Source: Diploscapter coronatus
Taxonomy: Eukaryota > Nematoda > Chromadorea > Rhabditida > Rhabditidae
Assembly (NCBI GenBank): GCA_964036155.1
Contig: OZ038422.1
Span: forward strand, 25,877,201 to 25,941,200
DNA length: 64,000 bases
Direction of reading: 5' to 3'
Below, piece after piece: positions 43,101-53,909 of this stretch. The translations under genes and the position numbers were made by a program. A model generated the notes under the pieces. That model was not told the origin of the DNA and did no database searches. It was given only the letters and a program-made list of their open reading frames with translations. Position 1 is the stretch's first letter; each line of letters begins with the position of its first letter.

Positions 43101-46100
43101 ATCCGGTGTCTGAAAGGCCATGTTGAGATGGGACTGAGCATAGATGATCGTCTGGATCCTCAGCTGATTTCCGTTTCGCACCCACATGCCCGCGTTGTAC
43201 TCGGCTCTTGCCACCTAAAAACTCGAAATTAAAACATTTCAAGACGGTTTTTTTCTCTTAAAATATTTATCTTTTTCCTAAAAAAAAACCCTACATTATC
43301 ATGTTAATCAATTAACCAAGATAAACAAATAGTGCACGTTTTTGCTACAATAACTCTTCTTTAACAAGTCTAAAGGGCTAAACTTTGATAAAAATAAAAA
43401 CAAAACAAACCTGAATTCTCAAAGGGTGGAGCATGATCTTCCTGAGCAGAGCTTCATCTCCGCAGAACTTATCGACATGCTGCTTAAAGTCGGGGATCGC
43501 ATAGAGATGCGAAAGGGCAGTGGAAATGTGCCGATGCAGAGGAATGTGGAAGGTGACGGTAAATTCTTGGGTGGAGCGGATTGGGAAGCTATTTGTCGGA
43601 GAAATGGCGAGCAGCCAGTCCTAAGAATTAAATTTTCATTTGCCCAATTGTTAGAAGAAAAGTTGTAGATATTTCCACTTTTCATCCTCAAATTGGTAGA
43701 AAATGCAAGCCTTCAGGAAAGAATTAAATTCGAACTTTTTGAGAAAAAATCAATTCGAAAGTTTCACCTTCAAGGCATCCTTGATCTTGTCAAAGAAACT
43801 AATAGCGGCTTCACTCTGATTAGTCGACAGAATTGCAGAGATGAAATTGAAAAGGGTGATCGAGAGGGTCTCGTATTCCAAAGTGAACGATCTTTGAACC
43901 GGTTCAGATGCGTCATGTTCCCTATGCGGTCCGGAGACGATTCGCCAGATTTGGTGCATGCCTGAAAATCAAATTTTACAATTTCTGTAGAAAATGTTTT
44001 CTACAAAAACATTTGCTCATGATTTTGTCAAGACAAAAAAGCACAAACAATCATTATCAGGATTAAAAGGTTTTGGAAGAAAAATAATAAAGACCAGTTC
44101 TCTCAGAATGTTTCTGAATCGCAGTAACTCTCAAGATATGCTAATTTTTCTAATTTCAAATCCTACCCTGCATCTTCTTGATGATGTTGACGTAGGTATT
44201 GGAGAATGCAGTTGGATGCAGAATCGTGGCGACGGACAGTGAATAATGAGAAAGGAGATTTTGCATGTCGCCCATGATGAACCAGTAGCCGTGCGAGGAG
44301 ATCACCTGAAATTAGAAATATTAAATCTGGGAAAATAACATCCTATCCTTCAAGTACGTGAAAATCGAGAATGAGAAAGTCTTTGGGGAAAAGTTCAATA
44401 ATCCATCAAGACATTGAAAGAAAAAACTACAGCAATCTCTTCACTTTTAAAAAGTTTAATAAAAGAAAATGCTACAGTAATCCGATCTGTTTAAATTTGC
44501 GAGCAAAAAGCCTACACAATTCTGCTCGAGCACCATGACCTCCCAAGTTCTTGTCAGATTCTGCAAGTCGTCTTCAGAGGTGCAGTACTTGAATATGGGA
44601 TCCAAAGTGAGCATCGTCTTGGCGAGGTTTTCTGAGAACAGGAAATAGGTCGAGGCAAGGACCACGTTGACCAAATCACACTCTTCGTTCAGTTTTCGAC
44701 ATAGGGCTTCGGAGGAAAGCATCTGGAAGCGAAAATTGGAAAATAAAACAAAAATAATATCATGAATTTTCCTTAACTCGAAACGCAGATTATCTTTTTC
44801 TTCAACAGGAAAAATACAGAAAATATTCTTTAAATACACTGATTCTTAAAATTCATTTTTTGAGAAATAGAAAATCATACCTGAACCGAGACATGTATGA
44901 CCCTACTGCAGGTATTTTGCACGACATCGTTCTGCCGTCCGTGGGTCGCTTGGTACTGGCAGAGCTCCCTGACACAATTCGCCACCAAGGGATACCATTC
45001 GAAAAAGCGACAGGCAAGAGCATTCTGGAAGGGGATATATGAAATCCTTCTTAGTAAAAAGAGAATATATGAAATCTCAAGGCAAAAAAGGATATGTGAA
45101 ATCCCCACTCTGTATTCAGTTTCCGAAAGCATGGACAGGGAAAAATTGATGAGATTCTGCGGAAACGTTTGGCGGATGATCCAGAATACCAATTCGTCCA
45201 GAAGAGATTCGCATCTGGAAAAAAGATCACGTAAATCCGGAAATATGAAAACCTTCTTAACGAGAATATACGAAATCCCCCTTATAAAATGGGATCTCAT
45301 GTATCCGGATTTCAAAAATGCAAAATCCCTTACTTGATCGGGTTTTTCGTGAGTTCCGGAAAGTGCTCCCTCAGTCGGGCACTAATCGTGGACTGCCGAT
45401 CAGAGTCGAACTTCTCTTTCGTGCGCCAGTCCACTGAAAATAAAAAATAAAGACAATAAATCCTAAAAAATTTGTTTTAATCCTACAGCTCGTATCCACT
45501 CTAGCTCCTCGGAAATCGACTTCGACTGTTCTTTCGTTCAGCGCTCGATAAAGCTCTTTATCAAGTAGAACTTTCGCCATCGATTCGCGCATTGGGCCTC
45601 CTAGAGTAAAAGTTCAGTCTTTTTTCTTCAAAATCTAAAACTTCTACTTTCCTTCGAATTCTAAATTTCAGAAAACTTCCTAACTTTTCTAAACTCTATT
45701 TTTTAAAATAATAATAAGACAAGATAGAGTTTCAAGAAAATTTAATAGTTTTCTACAAAATCAAATTTAAAAAAAAAAAAAAAAAAAAAGATTTTCCCAC
45801 CACAATTGACACACTCCTGCAGAAACGTGATCAAGTGCTTCATCGGGAGGACGTCCTTTTCGCAGTGACTCGCCACGTTGTACTCGATGTACAGTCCCAA
45901 TGAGTCGTGAGCAGCTCTGTTCTCGAGAAGTCGCTCAGCCCAGCCGCGCCACTCCAAGAATAGCCTGACCAGTAATTTGGCGAGGATGAATTCGGGCTGA
46001 AAATGAAAAGTCACATTTTTTGTTAATTATAAAAAGTTATAAATGAAAAAAATAATTAAATTTGAATATGTTTTCAAAGATAAACATTTAATACGAAAGA

Positions 46101-47680
46101 TTTTCTAAAAAAAAAACAAGCAAACTTTTGTATATCTTTGTTTTCTAAAAAATGAAAAATACCAAAGAAGCGACCAAAGGCTCGGCAGGTTTTGGCCGCT
46201 GAGCGTGCTCCCCGTGACGGCTACAGAATCCCTGAGGCAAAATCACATCGGCATTACCGCAATCGCAGGCGCCGCCCTCTCGAGAGAAAAATCGAGTGTA
46301 GTCGTGGCCCACATGACCGTTGGATTGGAAACAGGCAGCGCACAAGGACATGCCTGAAAAGTGTATATCTACTATTATTCTTTCAGAGATTATCAGACTT
46401 CTCAAAACTCAATCCTTAAAAATCCGCAAATCGACCCGCAGAAAAATAAATAGCATATCGCTTCGAGAGAGAAAAAAGAAGGTATTCTCTTTTTCTCTTG
46501 ATATAGTAGCACACTATTTTTTCTGTGGATCGATTTGCAGATCGAGTTTTGAGAAGTCTAAGATTGTTAAAAATATGTTTACTAGAGCATTTCGTTAATA
46601 AAATTTTTAAAGATATAAAGTTTCATACAAGGCGTCAGAGCGCATGTATTGCATCGATAGGCGACAGAATCATTTTCCCAGATTTCGTTGCACTTGACCG
46701 AAAAGTCGAGTTCTTTCACTGAAAAATTATTATAAAAATAAAATAAATTAAAAGAAGGGATTTCCTTTAAATAGAAAAATCTCACTTTTCTCCTTGAAGG
46801 TTTCATAGTCTGTGCCTTGAGCAACAAGCCATTTGAGTCGTTTGAAGAGGGCTTCAGTTTTGATGGATTCGCAAGTGATCACCAAGTCGAGAAAGTCATC
46901 AAGAAGGATCGCGTCGGATCTGGAAAAAATGAAACTTTGCAAGTATTTTTTTCTTTCAGAAAAGAACAATGACTTTTCTGCAAACGAATTTGATATGTTT
47001 TAGAACTTTTTATCTTCCAAGAAAGCTATTGTTTTTTTACAAAATTCTTTTAGAAATGACCTTATTTTTTTGGATCGAAGGTGATTTATACCAAAATTTA
47101 CAAGGTAATTCTCTACAATTTCAGTACAAATCGCCTCCAACCCATTTAAAAAAAGAAACGTTCCATTGAACGTTTTAAAATCCAACAAAATAAAAAGATC
47201 TTAACCTCAACTTCCCATCAAATTTGGCCGTGTTGGTGAGTCCCGTATATAAAGGATACCCCGCCGCACACAATCGGTCAGAAATCTCCTTCCAATGGCT
47301 TACAGCGGCCTTAATCTGATCGGGGGAGTCCTGAAAAAACGATAAGTGAATAAACCACGCCCCTTTCAGGTATTTTAGAAAGTAAAGTAGAAAAATACCT
47401 GCTCTTGTGTTCCGACACTTAGAATCGGAGCCACAAAGGGGTGCGTAGCGTCGATCTGGATTTGCTCGGGAAGATCTTGGCCTGAAAATTTGAATTTTTT
47501 GATCTCTTAAAACCTTTCATCTTTAATGAGTCTTTTATTTTTAAAATAAAGATAGAAGAGCCCCTTTTAAAATAAGATCTATTTGTCTTGAGTACCTTGT
47601 CCAAAATCGCCAGTTTCATTCGTCTCCTCCATTCCAATACTCGCCGACGCCTTATTTATGAACGGATCGCCGGGCGGCAT
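31126..47680 (-). CDS. ubr-1: UBR1-type N-recognin E3 ubiquitin ligase
   Basis: This is the N-degron pathway E3, which binds basic N-terminal residues and ubiquitinates the substrate. About 49 minus exons run from 47596-47680 to 31126-31190; summed they encode roughly 2,000 residues, the family's size. The UBR box is in exons 46629-46718 and 46163-46353: CNEIWENDSVAYRCNTC, CAACFQSNGHVGHDY, GGACDCGNADV, FCSRH. The RING-H2 is split over 39439-39525 (YECPICGDIDVP), 38769-38876 (KTCGHTAHLDCF) and 38405-38596 (MMCPLCRF). The C-terminal auto-inhibitory cap shows VLLDLPDKYDRLF, MVCLLCGELCC and YLDAHGEEDRNLRRGKPLFL. The small exon 36064-36158 (SKQLGASKDFVNAW) restores frame between 36355-36460 and 32478-32591. 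The start MPPGDPFINKASAS is the first in-frame ATG after a TTTCGTCAG acceptor. No ClpS-like domain was seen. Confidence 0.93.
31889..32012. mobile_element. Inverted-repeat MITE, family A copy 1 (in ubr-1 intron)
   Basis: It starts GGCTCCTAGAAAAAGACACC and ends with the inverted GTCTTTTTCTAGGAGCC. The interior contains TCCTCATACTATTTCTTAGA, which recurs inverted in the copy at 62258-62339. The right end looks partly duplicated (two GTGTC-type end segments), making this copy longer. Flanks GAAAATATT and GAAAATACA resemble a decayed 9 bp duplication. No coding capacity. Confidence 0.8.
32371..32391. repeat. (TA)n microsatellite
   Basis: An uninterrupted AT dinucleotide run lies inside a ubr-1 intron. 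A (GATGAC/GGC)n patch follows near 32438-32458, and poly-T tracts occur at about 32070-32083 and 32257-32278. Confidence 0.8.
33115..35858 (+). CDS. Four-pass membrane protein, TMEM272-like, nested in a ubr-1 intron
   Basis: All exons lie within ubr-1 intron 32592-36063, on the opposite strand. Phase-compatible model: 33115-33171, 33228-33287, 34222-34364, 34408-34581, 34739-34845, 34985-35164, 35270-35402, 35442-35539, 35581-35639 and 35691-35858. The C-terminal half has four strong spans: VVIVILLLLCFVAMVFLLVG, IPIWLMVSGILFILSASF, LEFVLFIVNIVWLILGCVW and YWFAFVACTAYLLFFCFVIL. CPVQPMIPI between spans one and two and the Trp/Cys-rich loop before span four suggest the TMEM272-like group; the function of that group is not established. 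The N-terminal half is disordered (YSQPTRNSQQFQ). The last five exons are secure. The first two exons and the 34739-34845 donor inside a (GTAT)n run are less sure; a start at 34261 is the alternative. Confidence 0.78.
34837..34856 (+). repeat. (TATG)n microsatellite at a splice donor
   Basis: Several tandem TATG units follow ATCGA at the end of an exon of the nested membrane gene. Each unit offers a GTATGT donor in a different phase; only the one at 34846 keeps frame with the next exon. Confidence 0.75.
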
Positions 47681-48011
47681 CTGAATTCTTGACGTCAACC
47701 TTTCTAACGTCGTCAAAGGGTTCAGAATCTCTGACGAAAGTCAAGAAAAAACAAAAACACGAGCGAAAATGAGGAAAAATAAGTCATTGAACGAGAAAAA
47801 GAGGTGGGCGTGGCTTGCAAACGAAGGGCTTGGTTTTCGAAGAGGGACAAGTAAATGAGAAATGATGAGAAATTCGATCTTTCTTGAGAAAAAAAGTGAA
47901 AAAATATCAATCTTTCAAGAGAATAGTTTATAATTTTCATTCTTGATCAAGTCTAGAATAGTTGCGATTTGATTTCGCTAGGACTTTCGAAGACACCTTG
48001 AATTTTGCATT

Positions 48012-48849
48012 TTACAGTTTCGGCTCGGCAAGCGCATTCTGAAATGGCATTTTCTGAATTTGTCAAAAAATAGGCAGAGCCGAAAAATACCGTGCTCTGC
48101 GCGGTCTCTACACCAGCAATTTTATCTGCACTTTTCTTCTTCTTCTTCTCATTACCGGCTTCGTCCTTGCATTTTGCTTGGTCGTTGATTACAGATAATG
48201 TACTACTGAAAAGAGATATTTGAAATCTGAATATAATAAAAAGATGATATTCATGGAAAATTCGGTACATCAAACCCCGATTTATAGGGATATATGAATC
48301 CACTCTAAAATGGGTATACTAAATCCCCACCTGCTCGTTTCACTCTTCAATTGGTTGATCGCATCGTCTTTCTCGACGGAAATCTGTTGGCCTGGATTTG
48401 ATGCCAATTCTAGTGGTGGCTTCAGCGTGGATGCCTTTGATTTTGACTGCATGGTAGAACTAAAATGTGATATATGAGATCCGAATATATGAGCTTTTGA
48501 ATATATGAAACCCGCACCTGGCATGTGACCTACTAGATTCCTTCGACGCGCGTATGTTCGTCTTCTCCATGCTCTCAGCGGTGACCACCGACGGCTCTTC
48601 GGGCTCGAAGTTGGCCTGAAGTCGAATCACATGTTGAAGCATAGGATGGCAAAAACGGATTTGGTACAATATTAAGAGTTTGATATTAACCGGTATATGA
48701 TAGATGGATAATCCGACGGCCTTGACTGGTGCCTTCTTGAGATTCTTTTTGGTCGATTTTCGTTTGCTGCCGCCCGGTTTCTCAGGTCCAATCTCATCAC
48801 TGAACTTCAGCGCCTCGTTCTTCTTCTTCTTCGACGGTTTGCAAGTCAT
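48012..48849 (-). CDS. Lysine/serine-rich protein of unknown function upstream of ubr-1
   Basis: I do not recognise the family. Five phase-matched minus exons begin at 48849, where a GCTTTTCAG acceptor sits three bases before the ATG. The product, about 190 residues, opens MTCKPSKKKKNEALKF and passes GGSKRKSTKKNLKKAPVKA, which could be nuclear-localisation-like. It continues through EPEEPSVVTAESMEK, a Ser-rich part, and GNEKKKKKSADKIAG, and ends NALAEPKL-stop. It is wholly hydrophilic and probably disordered. The stop at 48012 is about 275 bp upstream of the ubr-1 splice acceptor on the same strand. That spacing and orientation suit a two-gene nematode operon (inference). Introns are crowded with ATATATGAAATCC-like phrases. 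Confidence 0.68.
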
Positions 48850-50521
48850 AATCTGAAAAGCGTTGATCAGGAATGCAAATTTTGCATACGATCGTTGCCG
48901 GAAATATGACTTTTTTCAAACAGAGAAACGAAAAGAGAGAAATAGCATAGAAAAATTTGCAGAGCCTCGCGGGGAAGGGAAAAGAAAAGAAAAATAAGAG
49001 AACACCGTGTGTCATATAATCATACGAATCGCGTGCAAAATCGTGTGAAAATTTGCAGTCCTGACATCGATGTCGGAATCAGAATTTTTAAATTCGATAT
49101 AAGAATTAAGTTCGAAGTTTTTTTTTCCTATTGAGGTCGAAAATCAGGGAGCCACAGAATTCGGAATCTAAATTTGAACACTGATAATAATTTCAGAGTT
49201 TAAAACTTGATATCGATGTCAGAGACACAGAGCGGCGACATCAGTGATAGAGCTTGAGGACGCGTTAGACGTCATGATTTATTTTCAAAATCCGACACAA
49301 CGATGTCCGAACTTATTGTCGTTCATTATGAAAGTATGATGTTAAAGTTTATTGTCGAAACTTGAACTCCAATGTTGAACATCGTTGTCGATGGCAGACT
49401 CACAGTGAAGACGAAAACTGTACAGACGAGGAGCAAATTGAACAAGCATTCCATGGGGGGTCAACGAGGGGAAATGATATGTCGTTCTTTCAGAAAAGCA
49501 GAAAAGACACTCTAATTTTCATGGAAAAATTTGGAAGTTTTATTGTTGAACAGAAAACTACATTCTTTCGCGTGATTTTTACATTTTTCTTTCAAATAAA
49601 ATAATTTAATCTACTAAATCCCGTTTTTTTCGAATAATTTCTTCTAGCGTTGGGTTCAGGTTATTTATGCCTTTCTTCATCACGCTTTTTCTCTTGCCGA
49701 TTCAGGATTTCGATCCGTAGAGATAAGGGGAAATCCCCATGAAATCATATCTGGATCGGCAAAAATCCCCTAGACGAGAAAGCTATATTATTTCCCTGAG
49801 GGGTCTCATTAATCTGCACACCATCTGAATCACCGATCATCGTTCTGGAACTTGATTCAATAGTTCCCCCTCCTTCCAGACAATGCATTTCTGGCAATTC
49901 ATTGCGATGATTTCTGTCGATTTCCTTTGGACCGGCTTCCACGCCTAGGTATGTGCGATGCGATCTTTCCTGTACCGACGGCATTTTGTCGCGTCAAGCT
50001 TTATCTGATCCCAGAAATTTGACGGTGGATTTGAAGCAATTCCATGCAGTGCTTGGCAAGGCCGAGGTACGTGGCTAGCGCGCGCTGCCGTCTGGTGCCC
50101 AGAAATCTTACCCTTATCTGGTGCGATCATCTCGTCGTCCCGCATTCTCAGAGATTTCCGTTATCTCTCACCTGCAAAGGAAGACGCCTCTCGATCAAGT
50201 CCCTATTTAAGCCGATCCTGTTTAACTGCCGATACGCAGATCATTTGTTTGGAAGCGCGAGGCGAATGGACGCATTTCTCTATGAGACACGACTTATTCA
50301 GCCTCATAAATTGTCCACATCAGAATCTCATTTGCAATTTTTCATTCATTCCCTACTTCATCACATCATCCTTTGTCATTAATTTGTGATCATCGAAAAA
50401 AATTCTTGACTCAGACAAATCGTCTTTTTTCTATGGCGATTTTTTCTTTCACAGCTATCCGTAAAATGTTTTTAATCAAGCTGATCTCCATCGCATTTTT
50501 CCATAGGAATAAATTTGCAGC
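48850..50521. other. Intergenic region with possible minor ORFs
   Basis: About 49050-49400 carries repeated GATATCGATGTC/ATGTCGGAA phrases. About 49742-50280 is less AT-rich than its surroundings and has two overlapping minus-strand frames (see separate entry). The rest is ordinary AT-rich sequence, probably holding promoters for the divergent genes on both sides. Confidence 0.45.
49745..49984 (-). CDS. Hypothetical small ORF, doubtful
   Basis: An uninterrupted 79-codon frame begins MPSVQERSHRTYLGVEAG and ends GFLPIQI-stop, in a locally more GC-rich patch. A second minus frame (49945-50145) overlaps its start in another frame. I see no conserved domain, signal peptide or membrane span, and no clear exon to which it belongs. 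It may be a species-specific gene, an exon of an unresolved minus gene, or non-coding. Confidence 0.2.
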   Translation of the reverse strand: MPSVQERSHRTYLGVEAGPKEIDRNHRNELPEMHCLEGGGTIESSSRTMIGDSDGVQINETPQGNNIAFSSRGFLPIQI

Positions 50522-52596
50522 ATGAAGTTGCTCTATTTCATTGGGCTGTTGGCCTTGTGCTATGTTACCTTCGCTGATGAGGTACTACTTATTGTATCTT
50601 CTTTAATTTGAAGGGTCATTTTTGACATGATTCTACGACATTTTTAAATTGTCGTAAGATTCTGCGAAGAATTGCCTTTCAAATGAAGCACTTTTCGAAC
50701 TCCCTAAAATTTGCACCCCTTCAGTTGAGCACTGAAGGTAAAAAAGTTTTGGAGAAGATTCATGAATTGAAGGCGCAAGAGAAGACCCAGTTGGATACGT
50801 TGACCACCACCGAGGAGAAGGACAAGGTAAGTCACCTCATCTGAGGCTTATTTATCTTTCATGCCATCACCATCATTGCTTCTTGTAGTTCTCGGCAGTT
50901 TTAGGGGTAAAATTAATAAGGTGCAGGTAAAAGTTGATGGCGGATGAAAAATATCCTTCTTTCAGCAACATTACAATATGAAAGGGTTGTTTCCAGGTCG
51001 AAGCTGCTATCGATGTGAAGGAAGCCGAGCAGCATGACGACGAGGGTCACCATGAGGAGAAGCACGACGAGGGACACGATGAACACCACGAGGAAGGACA
51101 CGAGGAAGAGAATAAGGAGGTCGAGTCTTTAAAATTCTATTCGGACTTTTTCACGACACCAGCCCTTTCATGTTGTGATAAGTCTAAATTGCTCGAGTAG
51201 TTCGATGAAATGAAGAAGTCTCTTCTACCATTTCGTCATTTAAAAATTCCACCTTGCGAAAAAGGAGAATCATCTTCTTCCAGGTCTCCGAAGGACACGA
51301 CGAAGGCGGCAAGAAAGAGGAGCACGGAGATGAGCATCACGTTGTCAAGCGTGCCGTCCGACACATCCGCAAACACGGCCGCAAGTGGTGGAAGCAACAA
51401 CAGCGTCTCCGCAGAATCAACCGTGCCAAGGCCAAACGCAATGTATGGAAGAGAAGTGGATTCAAGGGCCTTCTCGGTCGAGCAGTGGTGCGTTCACCTT
51501 CACGAACGTGGGAAAAGATTTGGAGTCTCAGCAGAAGAGCAATATCTTTGAGCAGCTTGTAGCACACTGTCTAAAATGTGAAGTTCTGTTGTGCTACGGC
51601 TATCCGAAGATATCTCTTTTTCTGCTGGAATTCTCCATATTTACAAACAAAGTTTTGAGGAGTAGACAAGTTCTTTCCATTAAAATCATTTTCCCCACTA
51701 GCAAACAATCTGAGGTCAACATAGCCATAACATGGCCTATCCCATTCTATCGGTGAAGGTACGCGTGCTACTATCGAAGTAACAAAGGATGTTTCTGTAA
51801 TCTGGAAGGCCTTTGCTCTCTTCTTTTTCCTCTGATAAAGTACAATTTCCAGGCCAACCGAAGAAGGGCTTTCCGATTGGCTAAGATCCGTGCTCTGAGG
51901 AGAAAGCAGGCTCTGAACAGACGCAGACGCGCTCTTCAGAGAAGACTTCGTCAACAGGCTGCCAGAAAGGCCGGAATTCTCAGAAAGGGACTCCGCGCTA
52001 TCCAGCATAAGCAGAGACAACTGAGAAAGTAAGCATTTTTTTCTTACTGTACTAAATGAAACTTAGCTTCTTCTGCAAATTCTTGTAGAAAAAAATTGAA
52101 TTCCGAAACTTTTCTGAGATTTAATATGAAATGCAAAATTTCAGCGCCATCCGTGCCCAGAAGTCTGCCCAGGCTCATCACCGCCGCGTCATCCACCAAA
52201 TTGGCGTTCAGCGCAGACTCGCTGCCCACAGATTCGCAGTTGCTCAGCGAAGGGCTGCTGCTGCTGCCAGGTAGAAATTTGTTTTTAATCTTGCGCGCAT
52301 TTTTACTTCAAATAAAACTTAAGACGTGTCACCATTCGAGTAGTGTGCGTTTTTTTCTTCTTTTTTTAAATTTGTTAGCTTAATTAGAAATTTCATATTT
52401 TAGGGAAAAGTTTAAAAAGTGTCCACTCTGACTTTTAAACAATGATGAATTTAATTTCAGACGCGCCGCTGCCCTGAGAGCCAAGGCTGCTCGCGCCAAA
52501 GCCGCTGCTGCAGCTAGAGCCGCTCAACAAAAGGAAGCCGAGAAAGCCAAGCCCGCCGTTGAGAAGATCACCGAGGAGAAATCAACGGAGAATTAA
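50522..52596 (+). CDS. Secreted His/Glu-rich and Arg/Ala-rich protein, SXP/RAL-2-like N-terminus
   Basis: Seven phase-matched exons (50522-50581, 50725-50826, 50997-51119, 51284-51487, 51853-52028, 52145-52270, 52461-52596) give about 308 residues. A signal peptide (MKLLYFIGLLALCYVTFA) is followed by a helical stretch, LSTEGKKVLEKIHELKAQEK, of the kind seen in DUF148 (SXP/RAL-2) proteins. Next is an acidic His-rich block (DEGHHEEKHDEGHDEHHEEG), which may bind metal. A dibasic VVKRAVRHIRKHGRKWWKQQ junction looks like a processing site, and a long Arg/Ala/Gln-rich helix (NRRRRALQRRLRQQAARKAG) follows. The mix of a short acidic pro-like part and a very basic C-terminal part is unusual. Function is not known. 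Confidence 0.72.
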
Positions 52597-53909
52597 TTTA
52601 TTAACTTATGAATTTATATGAATCATAGAATTATTGCTCAATAGGCCTTAAGTTATTTCGCTTAATTGATTGAATAAAACATTAAAAAAAAGATGATGTA
52701 GATCGTATTGAATCAGAGAACAACATTATTATCTGAATTGCTAAATGCTGAAGTTCAGCTTGGAATTCGGATAAATTTGGCGAAGTTATGAATATTTTTC
52801 TTTTAGCATGATGCTTATATTCAATGTTGATGAGGATCTTTCGACTTCAAAGAACACTAGCACTCCCTAAACTTCAATTTAGATTTGCTTACCTACAAAT
52901 TCGTGAAGTTCTTATGAGTCATCGGAACTGGTTGTCATTTTTCATCGTGTTATTTCTTGTCTTCACGATTTGCGACATTTCGGTGACAGCATCCACTCCT
53001 CTCAACGTGATGGTCACAACAACAATGCCTTTCACATAAAAGGAAAAAGAAGGATACTCGAACAAATCACTCTTTACCTACTACCTATTTTAGTTTTTGT
53101 TGAAGGGTAGTCTTCGATGGAGTCATCGAATTGTCGCGAATTTCTCCTGATCGTTTTGAAATTTCATCAAGGTCATCATAATTTATCAATTTTCTCGAAG
53201 GAAGACTTAGCTCTTGGTATTTTTTCAACTCGTAACGAACTTAAATAAATGAGTATTTTTCCAGTCTCATAATGAAGATCAAGTATTCTCAGCATATTCT
53301 GTCTCAACTTTTTAGAGTAGGAGTAAGCTTTTTAAAATCCATGAATTTCCTGAAACGAAGTACTTTTCTGCCATGACTTTATAGCGATTCTCCCCAAAAT
53401 GGACATCTGAGGCTGTAATCGGAAATTGACCCTAATCCAGCCAAATTCGCTTCGATTTGGAATTTGCCTCCTACTTTCCTCACTTTCCTTGAAAACGTTC
53501 GATATCCGCGATCACTTTTTATTAAAGCTTTATTTAGAAGATTTTTGTTCATTTAGTTAGATTTCATAGCGGAAAAATCTAAAAATCGATCAATTTTTCT
53601 TTCAAAGAATGAATTTATGCTTAATTTACTCTATAATTATGAATTCCAAAACGAAAAAATCGTTTAGATTTTTGATCTAATGAAAAAAATTTGTTCATAT
53701 TTTTAATAACTTAAAATCTGACAACTTCTCCTCCTCAGAATAATATTTGACCAAATTATTCGAATTTCCATTTACTTTAGCTTGAAACAATCCATTTGAC
53801 ATGCAGATTATTTGCGCAGCTGTTTGAGGCAAAATTTTCATGATTCTCTCGCCCCCTCTTGAAAATTTTTGGATCGAATTTTTACAACTTATGAAATTTT
53901 AGATAACTC
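52597..53909. other. Intergenic between two secreted-protein genes
   Basis: It contains the AATAAA signal of the upstream gene near 52673 and one candidate small secreted peptide (52914-53039, separate entry). A GAAGATCAAG phrase occurs near 53274. Otherwise it is AT-rich with no coding pattern. Confidence 0.5.
52914..53039 (+). CDS. Candidate small secreted peptide (41 aa)
   Basis: The frame reads MSHRNWLSFFIVLFLVFTI, a convincing signal peptide with Ala-X-Ala-like cleavage near TASTP. A short Thr-rich tail (VMVTTTMPFT) ends at TAA. The frame stays open upstream to 52824, but no splice-consistent exon was found. A lone signal-peptide ORF can arise by chance in AT-rich DNA, so this remains a candidate. 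Confidence 0.3.
   Translation: MSHRNWLSFFIVLFLVFTICDISVTASTPLNVMVTTTMPFT

Noticed and set aside
48700..48849. Lysine-rich exons as the N-terminus of ubr-1
   Set aside because: The exon chain reaches its own in-frame stop at 48012, and its phase does not match the first ubr-1 exon, so it is a separate gene.
50044..50382. 112-codon plus-strand ORF
   Set aside because: It is in a GC-richer patch open on both strands, has no recognisable domain, and is not linked to exons.
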